Assembly: GCA_029557895.1 (NCBI GenBank)
Contig: JAKQHT010000012.1
Coordinates: forward strand, 46,392-110,391
Length of the DNA: 64,000 nt
Source of the DNA: Bacteroidota bacterium
Lineage (GTDB): Bacteria; Bacteroidota; Bacteroidia; Flavobacteriales; Flavobacteriaceae
Reading direction: 5' to 3'
A program made the position numbers and the translations under genes. Below, in pieces: positions 35,020 through 44,883 of the stretch; within the stretch, counting starts at the first letter, position 1; every line of letters begins with the position of its first letter. The notes below the pieces were generated by a model that worked only from the letters and a program-made list of their open reading frames with translations, was not told the origin of the DNA and did no database searches.

Positions 35020-36150
35020 ATGAAATTTGAACTGATAACCACAGACCCAAAAAGCAAGGCAAGGGCGGGTGTAGTTACAACCGACCACGGGGTCATCGAA
35101 ACGCCTATTTTTATGCCCGTAGGGACCGTAGGTTCCGTGAAAGGGGTGCACCAACGCGAGTTGAAAAACGATATAAACCCAGACATTATCCTCGGAAACA
35201 CCTATCATCTTTATTTAAGACCCGGAACACACATTCTTGAGATGGCCGGAGGCTTGCACAAATTCATGAACTGGGATAGGAATATCCTCACGGATTCAGG
35301 GGGTTATCAGGTATATTCTTTGTCTGCCAATAGGAAAATCAAAGAAGAGGGTGTGAAGTTCAAGTCGCATATCGATGGCAGTTACCACTTTTTTACCCCG
35401 GAAAATGTGATGGAAATACAGCGTAGCATCGGTGCCGATATTATCATGGCTTTTGATGAATGTACGCCCTATCCTTGCGATTATCGCTATGCACAGCGCA
35501 GTATGCACATGACCCACCGTTGGTTGGACCGATGTGTGGCCCATTTGAAAAACGTGCCCGAAAAATATGGCTATGGCCAAACACTGTTTCCCATTGTTCA
35601 GGGAAGCACCTATAAGGACTTGAGGGAGCAATCGGCAGAATACATTGCCAATGTTGGTGCGAACGGCAATGCCATAGGTGGGCTTTCAGTGGGTGAACCG
35701 GTCGATGAAATGTATGCTGTGACCGAAGTTGTGACGGCCATTTTGCCCCAAGACAAGCCAAGGTATCTGATGGGCGTTGGTACACCGATAAATATTCTTG
35801 AAAACATTGCCCTGGGTATCGATATGTTTGATTGTGTTATGCCCACACGAAACGCAAGGAACGGAATGCTGTTTACCATCAACGGAACAATCAACATAAA
35901 AAACAAAAAATGGGAAGCTGATTTTTCGCCATTGGACGAAATGGGCATTACCTTTGCGGACATCGATTATACAAAAGCATATCTTAGGCATTTGTTTTCC
36001 GTTAACGAGCGCTTAGCGGCACAAATAGCTACCATCCACAACCTTGGGTTTTACCTGTGGCTGGTGAGAGAAGCGAGGAAGCATATTTTGGAAGGCGATT
36101 TTAGAGAATGGAAAGATAAAATGGTCAGACAGATGGATAATAGGATTTAG
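35020..36150 (+). CDS. tgt: tRNA-guanine(34) transglycosylase
   Basis: A 376-residue enzyme that swaps guanine 34 for preQ1 on the way to queuosine in tRNAs Asp, Asn, His and Tyr. The TIM barrel has LTDSGGYQVYSL with the general Asp, IIMAFDECTPYP, the GGLSVGEP loop, and the nucleophile Asp in DMFDCVMPTRNARNG. The C-terminal segment that carries C-x-C-x2-C in classical Tgt reads DFSPLDEMGITFADIDYTKA here and has no Cys, although YLRHLF and IHNL are kept. I start at the ATG at 35020. Confidence 0.95.
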   Translation: MKFELITTDPKSKARAGVVTTDHGVIETPIFMPVGTVGSVKGVHQRELKNDINPDIILGNTYHLYLRPGTHILEMAGGLHKFMNWDRNILTDSGGYQVYSLSANRKIKEEGVKFKSHIDGSYHFFTPENVMEIQRSIGADIIMAFDECTPYPCDYRYAQRSMHMTHRWLDRCVAHLKNVPEKYGYGQTLFPIVQGSTYKDLREQSAEYIANVGANGNAIGGLSVGEPVDEMYAVTEVVTAILPQDKPRYLMGVGTPINILENIALGIDMFDCVMPTRNARNGMLFTINGTINIKNKKWEADFSPLDEMGITFADIDYTKAYLRHLFSVNERLAAQIATIHNLGFYLWLVREARKHILEGDFREWKDKMVRQMDNRI

Positions 36151-36267
36151 TACTGCGTCTCTGAACTGTCGGTGAGGTAGAAAATCGAAATTTTATATTT
36201 TATTTGCCGGTTAAATCCAGAAACATTTTAAAACCAAATAATAAAATCACTAACAAAGAACAACAAA

Positions 36268-37344
36268 TTGAAAATTCTTGACTGGTACATAATCAAGCGA
36301 TACCTTATCACTTTTGTGATGATGCTCTTGCTGTTCATCCCGATTGGCATCACGGTAAACCTTGCAGAAAAAATAGGCAAGATCCTTGAAAATGAGGTTC
36401 CATTTGGCGAGGTGGCTCTTTATTACCTGAATTTTACCATTTATTTTGCCAATTTGCTTTTTCCGTTGTTTTTGTTTTTGTCGGTTATTTGGTTTACCTC
36501 CAAGCTTGCCAACAACACAGAGATTGTAGCTTTTTTGAGCTCGGGGGTTTCGTATTTCAGGTTCATGCGGCCATACATCATTGGGGCTACCATTGTGGCA
36601 ATTGCAGCATTGGTCCTGGGTTTATATTTGGCGCCAAAAGCGAGTAGGGGCTACAACCAGTTTATATACCAGCATCTTAAGAAAAGAAGCGCAGAACTCC
36701 AGACACATGATATTTATAGACAGATCAATGACAACGACTATATCTATGTGAGCAATTTTGACACCAAACAAAAAACAGGAAACAATTTTACTTACGAGCA
36801 TTTTGAAGACAATAAACTGAAATACAAGATATTTGCTAATACCATATCCTTTTCTGAGGCAGACAGCACGTATCGGCTATTAAACTATGTAAAGCGCACC
36901 ATTGGCGAACATACCGACATCATCGAATCGACACGGCGTGTGGACACCCTATTTACTTTTGACCTGGAAGATTTGACACCCGTGGAGTATATTGCCGAAA
37001 CGCTTTCCTATACCGATCTCAACAATTTCATAGAAAAGGAAAAATCGAGAGGTTCTTCCAACATTGGGCGATATGAAGTGGTAAAGTACAAAAAATGGAG
37101 TTTACCGGTATCCATTTTCATCCTTACGATTATTGCCGTAGCCGTTTCTTCTGTAAAACGAAGGGGAGGCATGGGAGTGAACCTTGCCATAGGTATTGCC
37201 ATAGCGATGGTGTATGTGTTTTTTGACAAAGTTTTTGGCGTCATGGCCGAGCAGTCTAATTTTTCGCCCTTGGTAGCAGTGTGGTTCCCTAATGTAGTTT
37301 TTGGTATATTAGCGATCTATATGCTCTACAATGCCAGGCGTTAA
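36268..37344 (+). CDS. LptF/LptG family permease
   Basis: A 358-residue inner-membrane subunit of the LPS export ABC transporter. It begins with the family's ILDWYIIKRYLITFVMMLL, has helices at about 12-35, 50-75 and 95-120, a periplasmic beta-jellyroll at about 125-270 and three C-terminal helices (about 275-355, with GGMGVNLAIGIAIAMVY). The start is a TTG at 36268; no ATG fits. It would pair with LptB at 7.6 kb. LptF and LptG cannot be told apart here. Confidence 0.9.
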   Translation: MKILDWYIIKRYLITFVMMLLLFIPIGITVNLAEKIGKILENEVPFGEVALYYLNFTIYFANLLFPLFLFLSVIWFTSKLANNTEIVAFLSSGVSYFRFMRPYIIGATIVAIAALVLGLYLAPKASRGYNQFIYQHLKKRSAELQTHDIYRQINDNDYIYVSNFDTKQKTGNNFTYEHFEDNKLKYKIFANTISFSEADSTYRLLNYVKRTIGEHTDIIESTRRVDTLFTFDLEDLTPVEYIAETLSYTDLNNFIEKEKSRGSSNIGRYEVVKYKKWSLPVSIFILTIIAVAVSSVKRRGGMGVNLAIGIAIAMVYVFFDKVFGVMAEQSNFSPLVAVWFPNVVFGILAIYMLYNARR

Positions 37345-38245
37345 ACTAAAAAATTATCTCCATCTTCATTTTTTGGTATTTATTGCCGGTTTTACGGCCA
37401 TACTCGGCGAACTTATTTCCATTGGTTCCATTTCATTGGTGTGGTACCGTATGGGCATTGCCACAATCCTGATGTACCTATATATAAAGATTGCCGGGAT
37501 TGACCTGATAACGAACAGGAATGCAATCATGGGCTTTTTTGGTGCCGGCATTATCATTGCTTTGCACTGGATCACATTTTTTGAGGCCATCAGGCAGTCC
37601 AACATTTCCATCACCTTGGCCATGTTTTCGACAGGTGCTTTTTTTGCTTCTTTCATTGAACCTTTGATATATAGAAAACCAGTGGTGGGGTACGAGATCT
37701 TTTTTGGTATCCTTGTGGTAATCGGTGTTTTCATGATTACCCAAAGTGAAATCCATCAGATTTACGGGATTGTTCTGGGAGTGGTCTCAGCGATGTTGTC
37801 AAGTCTTTTTGCGGTCATCAACGGCAAATTTATTGAGCGATACAATGCTACTGTCATTTCGTTTTACGAATTTATCAGCGGCGTCTTGTTCATTACCTTG
37901 TTCATCATCGCTTTTGGCAGTGGGTTTTCGGCATCGTTCTTTACACTTTCAGCCAATGATTGGATTTGGCTTTTTATCTTGGCTTCCATCTGTACGGCGT
38001 ATGCTTTTATAGGTTCGGTAAAGGTTATGAAGCACATAAGTCCTTATACCGTGGTTCTTTCCTATAATTTGGAACCCGTTTACGGCATCTGTTTGGCATT
38101 GTGGCTTTTCCCGGAAACAGAAACTATGTCGGCCCAGTTTTATTACGGTGCTTTATTGATATTGTTGACCTTGTTCATGGATGCGGTCATAAAAAACTCA
38201 AAGCACTTTAAAAAGAAAAGTACAATACGGCACGGGTCAGATTAA
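37331..38245 (+). CDS. DMT-superfamily (EamA) transporter
   Basis: A 304-residue inner-membrane protein with ten predicted helices in two EamA repeats. Blocks such as GAGIIIALHWITFFEAIRQS and ASICTAYAFIGSVKVMKHIS are typical of drug/metabolite exporters. Substrates in this family are usually amino acids or small metabolites and cannot be predicted. Its ATG overlaps the end of the LptF/G gene by 14 bases, so translation is coupled, though a functional link is not obvious. Confidence 0.88.
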   Translation: MPGVKLKNYLHLHFLVFIAGFTAILGELISIGSISLVWYRMGIATILMYLYIKIAGIDLITNRNAIMGFFGAGIIIALHWITFFEAIRQSNISITLAMFSTGAFFASFIEPLIYRKPVVGYEIFFGILVVIGVFMITQSEIHQIYGIVLGVVSAMLSSLFAVINGKFIERYNATVISFYEFISGVLFITLFIIAFGSGFSASFFTLSANDWIWLFILASICTAYAFIGSVKVMKHISPYTVVLSYNLEPVYGICLALWLFPETETMSAQFYYGALLILLTLFMDAVIKNSKHFKKKSTIRHGSD

Positions 38246-38251
38246 ATTTTT

Positions 38252-38259
38252 TATCTTTG
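38252..38259 (+). promoter_or_regulatory. TAnnTTTG promoter element before accA
   Basis: TATCTTTG at 38252-38259, 34 bases before the accA start. No clear TTG lies at the expected distance upstream. Confidence 0.5.
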
Positions 38260-38293
38260 TAAGCTAACTTATTTTTTAAACTAAAAATTTCGT

Positions 38294-39247
38294 ATGGAAT
38301 ATTTAGAATTTGAGCTTCCTATCAAAGAGTTGGAAGACCAACTCGATAAATGTAAGATTATAGGGAAAGAAAGTGAAGTTGATGTTACCGAAACCTGTAA
38401 ACAGATCGAGAAAAAACTCATTGCCACCAAAAAAGAAATTTACAAAAACCTAACCGCTTGGCAGCGTGTACAACTCTCTCGCCATCCCAACCGACCTTAT
38501 ACAACCGATTATATCAAGGCACTTTGTGGCGATTCATTTCTTGAATTGCACGGCGATAGGAACGTAAAGGATGATAAGGCCATGGTGGGCGGCCTTGGCA
38601 AAATTGGAGATCAAAGCTTCATGATCGTGGGCCAGCAAAAAGGATACAACACAAAAACCCGCCAGTACCGAAATTTTGGTATGTCCAATCCCGAAGGCTA
38701 TCGCAAAGCCTTGAGATTGATGAAATCAGCTGAAAAATTCGGTATTCCGGTACTCACGTTTATAGATACGCCGGGCGCCTATCCGGGACTTGAAGCCGAA
38801 GAACGAGGGCAAGGCGAGGCCATTGCCAGGAACATTCTGGAAATGACAAGGCTCAAAGTACCTATTATTTGCGTTATCATCGGTGAAGGCGCTTCGGGTG
38901 GCGCATTGGGAATTGGTGTTGGCGACCGTGTGCTCATGCTCGAAAACACTTGGTATTCAGTAATATCTCCCGAATCTTGTTCTTCCATTTTGTGGCGGAG
39001 CTGGGAGTATAAGGAACAAGCCGCAGAAGCTCTAAAGCTAACTGCTCCCGATATGAAAAAGCAACATTTGGTCGATGATATCGTGAAAGAACCACTTGGG
39101 GGCGCACACACCGATCGAGAAACCACCTTCTTGACCGTTCGCGATGCCATATTGAAATCTTATGAAGAGCTCCAAAAATTATCCCCAAAAGAATTGGTCA
39201 AAAAACGCATGGAAAAATATTCAAACATGGGCGTTTACAAAGGTTAA
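38294..39247 (+). CDS. accA: Acetyl-CoA carboxylase carboxyltransferase subunit alpha
   Basis: A 317-residue subunit of acetyl-CoA carboxylase, which together with AccD transfers CO2 from biotin to acetyl-CoA for fatty acid synthesis. Hallmarks are [54 protein letters not shown] and [18 protein letters not shown], forming the crotonase-fold oxyanion holes. Full length. A strong terminator follows, so it is transcribed separately from dnaB. Confidence 0.97.
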   Translation: MEYLEFELPIKELEDQLDKCKIIGKESEVDVTETCKQIEKKLIATKKEIYKNLTAWQRVQLSRHPNRPYTTDYIKALCGDSFLELHGDRNVKDDKAMVGGLGKIGDQSFMIVGQQKGYNTKTRQYRNFGMSNPEGYRKALRLMKSAEKFGIPVLTFIDTPGAYPGLEAEERGQGEAIARNILEMTRLKVPIICVIIGEGASGGALGIGVGDRVLMLENTWYSVISPESCSSILWRSWEYKEQAAEALKLTAPDMKKQHLVDDIVKEPLGGAHTDRETTFLTVRDAILKSYEELQKLSPKELVKKRMEKYSNMGVYKG

Positions 39248-39271
39248 TGCCCTAATTTTGTTATGATCGTG

Positions 39272-39304
39272 GAAACCGGCCCACCATGGGCCGGTTTCTT
39301 TTTT
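39272..39304 (+). terminator. Rho-independent terminator after accA
   Basis: A 12-bp perfect stem, GAAACCGGCCCA (39272-39283) with TGGGCCGGTTTC (39287-39298), then six T. It is 24 bases after the accA stop. Confidence 0.93.
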
Positions 39305-39416
39305 GCGTTATCAACAATATTTTTTATTTATTAACAGTTATTTTGTTGATTAACTGTTGAGATTGATCGGTTTGCTTTCAGTGGATTTTCTTTTCAATTT
39401 AGTTACTTTCGCAATT

Positions 39417-40964
39417 ATGAAACAACCAAACCCCATACAAGGCTATAAAGTGGACAAAAGCGCAATCATTAGTTTGGAAAAAGGCAAAGTTCCTCCTCAA
39501 GCTATTGATTTAGAAGAAGTTGTTCTTGGAGCGATGATGATCGATAAAAAAGGTGTAGATGAAGTCATCGATATTTTGAGCCCCGACGCATTCTATAAAG
39601 AACAACACAGATATATTTTTGAAGCCATTTTCAAATTGTTCGAGAGCAGCGAGCCCATTGACTTATTAACCGTTTCAAGCCAGCTGAAAAAGGACGCCAA
39701 ACTCGAACTGGCCGGGGGCGATTTTTACCTTATTTCTCTTACCCAAAGGGTGTCCTCATCGGCCCACATAGAGTTTCATGCAAGGATAATTCTCCAGAAA
39801 TTTATCCAAAGGAGCCTAATCAAAATATCGAATGAAATTATTGAAGACGCTTTTGACGAGACCAAGGACGTCTTTGACCTATTGGACAATGCCGAAGCAA
39901 AGCTATATGAGGTAACACAGGGCAACATCAAAAAATCGACTGAAACGGCCCAGAGCCTTGTAATGCAGGCCAAACAGAAAATACAGGACATAGCCAACAA
40001 GGAAGGTTTGAGCGGTATCCCGTCTGGATTTCATAGGTTGGATAAATTAACATCTGGATGGCAGGAAAGCGACCTGATAATAGTGGCGGCACGGCCGGGT
40101 ATGGGAAAAACAGCATTGACATTAACTATGGCGAGAAACATCGCCGTAAACCAAAATATCCCGGTGGCATTTTTCTCTTTGGAAATGTCATCGGTTCAGC
40201 TCATCACTCGTTTGATATCGAGCGAAACGGGTCTTTCTTCAGAAAAACTCCGTACAGGAAAACTCGAAAAACACGAATGGGAACAGCTTAACGTCAAAGT
40301 TAAAGCCCTTGAAAAGGCACCATTGTATATTGATGACACAGCGTCACTTTCCATTTTTGACCTTCGTGCCAAAGCAAGGCGATTGTCTTCGCAGTACGGC
40401 ATTAAGTTGATCGTCATCGATTACCTACAGTTGATGACTGCCGGTGGTGGCCAAAAAGGTGGCAACCGTGAACAGGAAATATCGACCATTTCGCGAAACC
40501 TCAAGGCCTTGGCCAAAGAATTGAGCGTTCCGGTCATTGCGCTATCGCAATTGTCACGTGCCGTTGAAACACGTGGTGGTTCCAAGCGTCCGCTTCTGTC
40601 AGACCTTCGTGAGTCAGGAGCCATCGAGCAGGATGCTGATATCGTGTCGTTTATATACCGTCCGGAATACTACAAAATCGATGAGTGGGACGATGAAGAG
40701 CGTACCCCGACCGAAGGTCAAGCCGAATTTATCGTGGCCAAGCACCGTAACGGAGGCCTGGAAAACATCCGACTGAAATTTATCGGAAATCTTGGTAAGT
40801 TCGATAACCTTGACGAGTTTGATACGCCTTTTGGTGAATTTCACAGTAAGATGAACACGGCGGATAATGACGATACCTTTAAGCCCATCAACTATCATCC
40901 ATCTCCAGATCAAGCTTTTGATGCACCCGAGCAAAGTGATGATGACAGTGATTTGCCGTATTGA
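39417..40964 (+). CDS. dnaB: Replicative DNA helicase
   Basis: A 515-residue hexameric helicase that unwinds DNA at the replication fork. The N-terminal DnaB domain has PPQAIDLEEVVLGAMMID. The RecA-like core has Walker A ARPGMGKTALTL, Walker B IKLIVIDYLQLM, and GSKRPLLSDLRESGAIEQDA with the arginine finger region and FIYRPEYY. The C-terminal tail is acidic (PEQSDDDSDLPY). No intein interrupts it. I start at the ATG at 39417; an upstream in-frame TTG would add 20 hydrophobic residues unlike the family. Confidence 0.97.
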   Translation: MKQPNPIQGYKVDKSAIISLEKGKVPPQAIDLEEVVLGAMMIDKKGVDEVIDILSPDAFYKEQHRYIFEAIFKLFESSEPIDLLTVSSQLKKDAKLELAGGDFYLISLTQRVSSSAHIEFHARIILQKFIQRSLIKISNEIIEDAFDETKDVFDLLDNAEAKLYEVTQGNIKKSTETAQSLVMQAKQKIQDIANKEGLSGIPSGFHRLDKLTSGWQESDLIIVAARPGMGKTALTLTMARNIAVNQNIPVAFFSLEMSSVQLITRLISSETGLSSEKLRTGKLEKHEWEQLNVKVKALEKAPLYIDDTASLSIFDLRAKARRLSSQYGIKLIVIDYLQLMTAGGGQKGGNREQEISTISRNLKALAKELSVPVIALSQLSRAVETRGGSKRPLLSDLRESGAIEQDADIVSFIYRPEYYKIDEWDDEERTPTEGQAEFIVAKHRNGGLENIRLKFIGNLGKFDNLDEFDTPFGEFHSKMNTADNDDTFKPINYHPSPDQAFDAPEQSDDDSDLPY

Positions 40965-41041
40965 TGATTAATTATGTAATCTGAAAGACTATAAAATTAA
41001 GTTTTTGTAGATCGTTTTTCACTGCCATGTGCTCGATAAAG

Positions 41042-44000
41042 TTACCTGCTTTCGATCCACTTCCTCGCATTCACAAAGGCTTCCAACCAAGGCGAAATTT
41101 CATCTTTTCTGTCCTTTGGATAATGTGCCCAGTTCCATGGAAACGTTGAACGTTCAATATGTGGCATGGTTACCAGGTGACGTCCGGTTTTATCGCACAT
41201 CATGGCGGTATTGTAATCGGAACCATTGGGATTGTGTGGATAATCAGAGTATGCGTATTTGGCTACAATGTGATAGTTGTTTTCCGGTAGGGGCAAATTA
41301 AATTTCCCTTCGCCATGACTTATCCAGACACCAAGCGTTGCACCTTCAAGGCTTGACAACATCACCGAATTGTTTTTCTGAACAGTGACCGATGTAAATG
41401 CACTTTCGTGCTTGTTCGAATCATTGTGCACCATTTTTCCATGGATTTCATGATCGGGGTTGATGAGCTCGAGTTCCATCCACAATTGGCAACCGTTGCA
41501 AATCCCGACAGACAAGGTGTCTTCGCGTTTAAAGAAGTTTTTCAATGCCATATTTGCTTTTTCGTTGTACAAAAATGCACCGGCCCAACCTTTGGCAGAA
41601 CCCAACACGTCTGAATTTGAAAACCCACCGACAGCACCTATAAACTGAATGTCTTCCAGCGTTTCACGTCCCGAAATCAAATCGGTCATGTGTACGTCTT
41701 TTACGTCAAAACCGGCAAGATACATGGCATTTGCCATTTCGCGTTCAGAGTTGCTGCCTTTTTCGCGGATGATGGCGGCTTTGGGACGAGATCCTTGGGC
41801 CGCTCTCGAAATATCGGACGATTGACCCGTGAAACGAATTGGGAAACTATACTGTAAAGGTTGATGTTTGTAATTTTCAAAGCGAACACTTGCCAAGCCA
41901 TTGGCAGTTTGTTTGCTGTCAAGCAAATAAGAGGTTTTGTACCACATATCGCGCAAGCGAGAAATGGTCATGGTAAACACTTCATTGTGGTTGATAATAT
42001 TCAAAACATCGTCATGGGTTACTTTTCCTATGTTGCAATACTCAATACCCGCTTGGGATAATGTGTTTTCAATGGTTTTGTCTGCTTGCTTATCGGCTTG
42101 AAATACAATGCCGGCATTTTCGCCGAACAATAATTTAAAGCTGTCTTTTTTGCCAATGTTGGTCAGGTCCAAATCGGCGCCAAGTTGGTTGTCGGCAAAA
42201 CAGAGTTCCAACAATGTTGTGATTAATCCCCCGGATGCAACGTCGTGTCCTGCAACTATTTTACCGTCTTTTATTAAGTGTTGAATGGTATTAAATACAG
42301 TTTTTACATAATCTGCATCAAGTACGTTGGGTGCATCGTTTCCTATTTTATTGAGGATTTGGGCAAATGAGCTTCCGCCTAATTTAAAATCATCTTTGGA
42401 AATGTTGATGTAGTAAATACTACCTGCATTTTTTTGTAAAACTGGCTCTATAACTTTGGTAATGGCATCACAATGTGCCGCAGCCGAAATTATGACAGTT
42501 CCGGGCGCAATCACATCTCCCTCGGGATATTTTTGCTTCATGGACAACGAATCTTTCCCTGTAGGAACATTGATGCCCAATGCAATGGCAAAATCTGAAA
42601 CGGCTTTCACCGCTTCGTACAAACGCGCATCTTCGCCTTCGTTTTTGCATGGCCACATCCAGTTGGCAGATAGCGATACACTTTGCAATCCGTCTTTTAG
42701 CGGTGCCCAGACAATGTTTGTCAAAGCTTCGGTAATGGCATTACGGCTTCCGGCAACAGGGTTGATCAATCCCGAAATAGGCGAGTGCCCAACCGATGTG
42801 GCGATACCGTCTTTTCCGGCATAATCCAATGCCATGACTCCTACGTTGTTTAATGGCAATTGCAGCGAGCCGGCGCATTGTTGTTTTGCAACTTTTCCGC
42901 CCACGCATCTATCAACTTTATTGGTGAGCCAGTCTTTACAGGCTACTGCTTCGAGTTGAAGTACACTATCCAAATAATCGTAAAATTTATCGCGGTTGAA
43001 AGATATTTCAGAATAGGTTCTTTTAACCGAAGTATCGATCATGACGGTTTTTGGCGAGCTTCCAAACATATCTTCCAAATCAAAATCCATAGGTTTGTTG
43101 CCTTTTTGTTTTGATTGGAACGTAAACCTATGATTTCCTGTTACATCGCCTACGGTGTACATGGGCGAACGCTCACGGTCGGCAATTTTTTGCAAGGCGT
43201 CAATGTGTTTTTCGGCAATGACCAAGCCCATACGTTCTTGGCTTTCGTTGCCTATAATTTCTTTGTCGGACAAAGTTGGGTCGCCTACGGGCAAGGCATC
43301 AAGATTGATGAGCCCGCCAGTTTCTTCAACCAGTTCGCTCAAGCAGTTGAGATGTCCGCCTGCACCGTGGTCGTGTATGGAAACAATATGGTTCTCATTG
43401 CTTTCTACCATACCACGTATGGTATTTGCGGCACGTTTTTGCATTTCAGGATTGGAACGCTGTACGGCATTAAGTTCGATTCCTGTTGAAAATTGCCCGG
43501 TGTCGGCACTTGAAACGGCTGCACCACCCATACCAATCCTGTAATTTTCGCCGCCAAGAATCACGATTTTATCCCCCGTTTTGGGTTGGTCTTTTTTTGC
43601 TTGGTCGGCTTTGCCGTAACCGATGCCGCCTGCTTGCATGATAACTTTGTCAAATCCTAATCTGTGTGGTTTTGAGGCTCCTTCGGTTGAATTTTCTTGA
43701 TGTTCAAAAGTCAAAACCGAACCGGCAATGAGCGGTTGCCCGAATTTGTTCCCAAAATCAGAAGCACCGTTGGAAGCTTTGATTAAAATATCCATAGGTG
43801 TTTGATACAGCCATTTGCGTTCAGTGAAAGCGTTTTCCCACTCGCGATTGTTTTCCAATCGGGAATAGGATGTCATGTAAACAGCAGTTCCGGCTAACGG
43901 TATCGAGCCTTTTCCGCCTGCAAGCCTGTCGCGTATTTCGCCGCCCGAACCGGTTGCAGCTCCGTTAAAAGGCTCGACGGTTGTTGGAAAATTGTGAGTT

Positions 44001-44740
44001 TCGGCTTTTAACGAAATGACAGATTCAAAGGGTATTGTTGTGTAAAACTCGGGAATATCGGCTCGCTTGGGTGCAAATTGTTCCACAACCGGACCTTGAA
44101 TAAATGCAACATTGTCTTTATATGCCGAAACAATAGAATTAGGATGTGTTTCTGACGTTTTTTTGATAAGTTTAAAAAGCGATGTAGGTTGCTCTTGACC
44201 GTCGATGACAAATGTACCGTTGAAAATTTTGTGGCGGCAATGCTCTGAATTTACCTGTGAAAACCCGAACACTTCAGAATCTGTAAGCGGACGACCAATT
44301 TTCCTTGAAACATTTTCCAGATAATTTATTTCTTCAACGCTCAATGCCAAACCTTGTTGCTCGTTGTAGTCAGCAACATTTTCAATTTGGAGTATTGGTT
44401 CGGGTTGTATGTTGATGGTAAACGACTCTTGATGCAAGCCGTTGTATTTTTCGAAAATCATCGGGTCATGATCGTTGAATGTTTCCTGGACGGCATTAAA
44501 TTCTTCAATTCTGATAATGTCCGAAATGCCCATATTTTGAGTGATTTCCACAGCATTGGTACTCCAGGGTGTAATCATTGCGGCACGCGGACCTATAAAA
44601 AAAGCGTCTAAAGACGCTGCATTTATTTTTGGTTGGTTGCCGAAAAGCCATACCAATTTTGCAATGGTTTCGGTTGATAATTCTTTTGTTGCTTGAACAG
44701 CATAAATCTTGCTGTTTTGGTTTCCAAAGAAATGGATCAT
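41042..44740 (-). CDS. purL: Phosphoribosylformylglycinamidine synthase
   Basis: A 1232-residue single-chain FGAM synthase (step 4 of purine synthesis), the large form that fuses the PurS-like, PurL and PurQ parts. The ATPase core has LKAETHNFPTTVEPFNGAAT, DHGAGGHLNCLSE and NVPTGKDSLSM. The C-terminal glutaminase has VGICNGCQLWMELELI with the catalytic Cys, and ends near the His of the triad (HGEGKFNLPL). A TACTTTTG promoter element lies about 35 bases upstream of the start. It is convergent with dnaB and stands alone. Confidence 0.97.
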   Translation of the reverse strand: MIHFFGNQNSKIYAVQATKELSTETIAKLVWLFGNQPKINAASLDAFFIGPRAAMITPWSTNAVEITQNMGISDIIRIEEFNAVQETFNDHDPMIFEKYNGLHQESFTINIQPEPILQIENVADYNEQQGLALSVEEINYLENVSRKIGRPLTDSEVFGFSQVNSEHCRHKIFNGTFVIDGQEQPTSLFKLIKKTSETHPNSIVSAYKDNVAFIQGPVVEQFAPKRADIPEFYTTIPFESVISLKAETHNFPTTVEPFNGAATGSGGEIRDRLAGGKGSIPLAGTAVYMTSYSRLENNREWENAFTERKWLYQTPMDILIKASNGASDFGNKFGQPLIAGSVLTFEHQENSTEGASKPHRLGFDKVIMQAGGIGYGKADQAKKDQPKTGDKIVILGGENYRIGMGGAAVSSADTGQFSTGIELNAVQRSNPEMQKRAANTIRGMVESNENHIVSIHDHGAGGHLNCLSELVEETGGLINLDALPVGDPTLSDKEIIGNESQERMGLVIAEKHIDALQKIADRERSPMYTVGDVTGNHRFTFQSKQKGNKPMDFDLEDMFGSSPKTVMIDTSVKRTYSEISFNRDKFYDYLDSVLQLEAVACKDWLTNKVDRCVGGKVAKQQCAGSLQLPLNNVGVMALDYAGKDGIATSVGHSPISGLINPVAGSRNAITEALTNIVWAPLKDGLQSVSLSANWMWPCKNEGEDARLYEAVKAVSDFAIALGINVPTGKDSLSMKQKYPEGDVIAPGTVIISAAAHCDAITKVIEPVLQKNAGSIYYINISKDDFKLGGSSFAQILNKIGNDAPNVLDADYVKTVFNTIQHLIKDGKIVAGHDVASGGLITTLLELCFADNQLGADLDLTNIGKKDSFKLLFGENAGIVFQADKQADKTIENTLSQAGIEYCNIGKVTHDDVLNIINHNEVFTMTISRLRDMWYKTSYLLDSKQTANGLASVRFENYKHQPLQYSFPIRFTGQSSDISRAAQGSRPKAAIIREKGSNSEREMANAMYLAGFDVKDVHMTDLISGRETLEDIQFIGAVGGFSNSDVLGSAKGWAGAFLYNEKANMALKNFFKREDTLSVGICNGCQLWMELELINPDHEIHGKMVHNDSNKHESAFTSVTVQKNNSVMLSSLEGATLGVWISHGEGKFNLPLPENNYHIVAKYAYSDYPHNPNGSDYNTAMMCDKTGRHLVTMPHIERSTFPWNWAHYPKDRKDEISPWLEAFVNARKWIESR

Positions 44741-44883
44741 CGGGTGTATGTTAGCGTTGTGTACTGAAAGTGCAAAAGTACGTATTTTTGTTCATTGCCC
44801 GTACCACTTATTACGAAAATTGCGTCCCTTTCTATTGAATTGTTTACAAACTATTTCCAAGGGATGAACACGCCTCGATAGAC

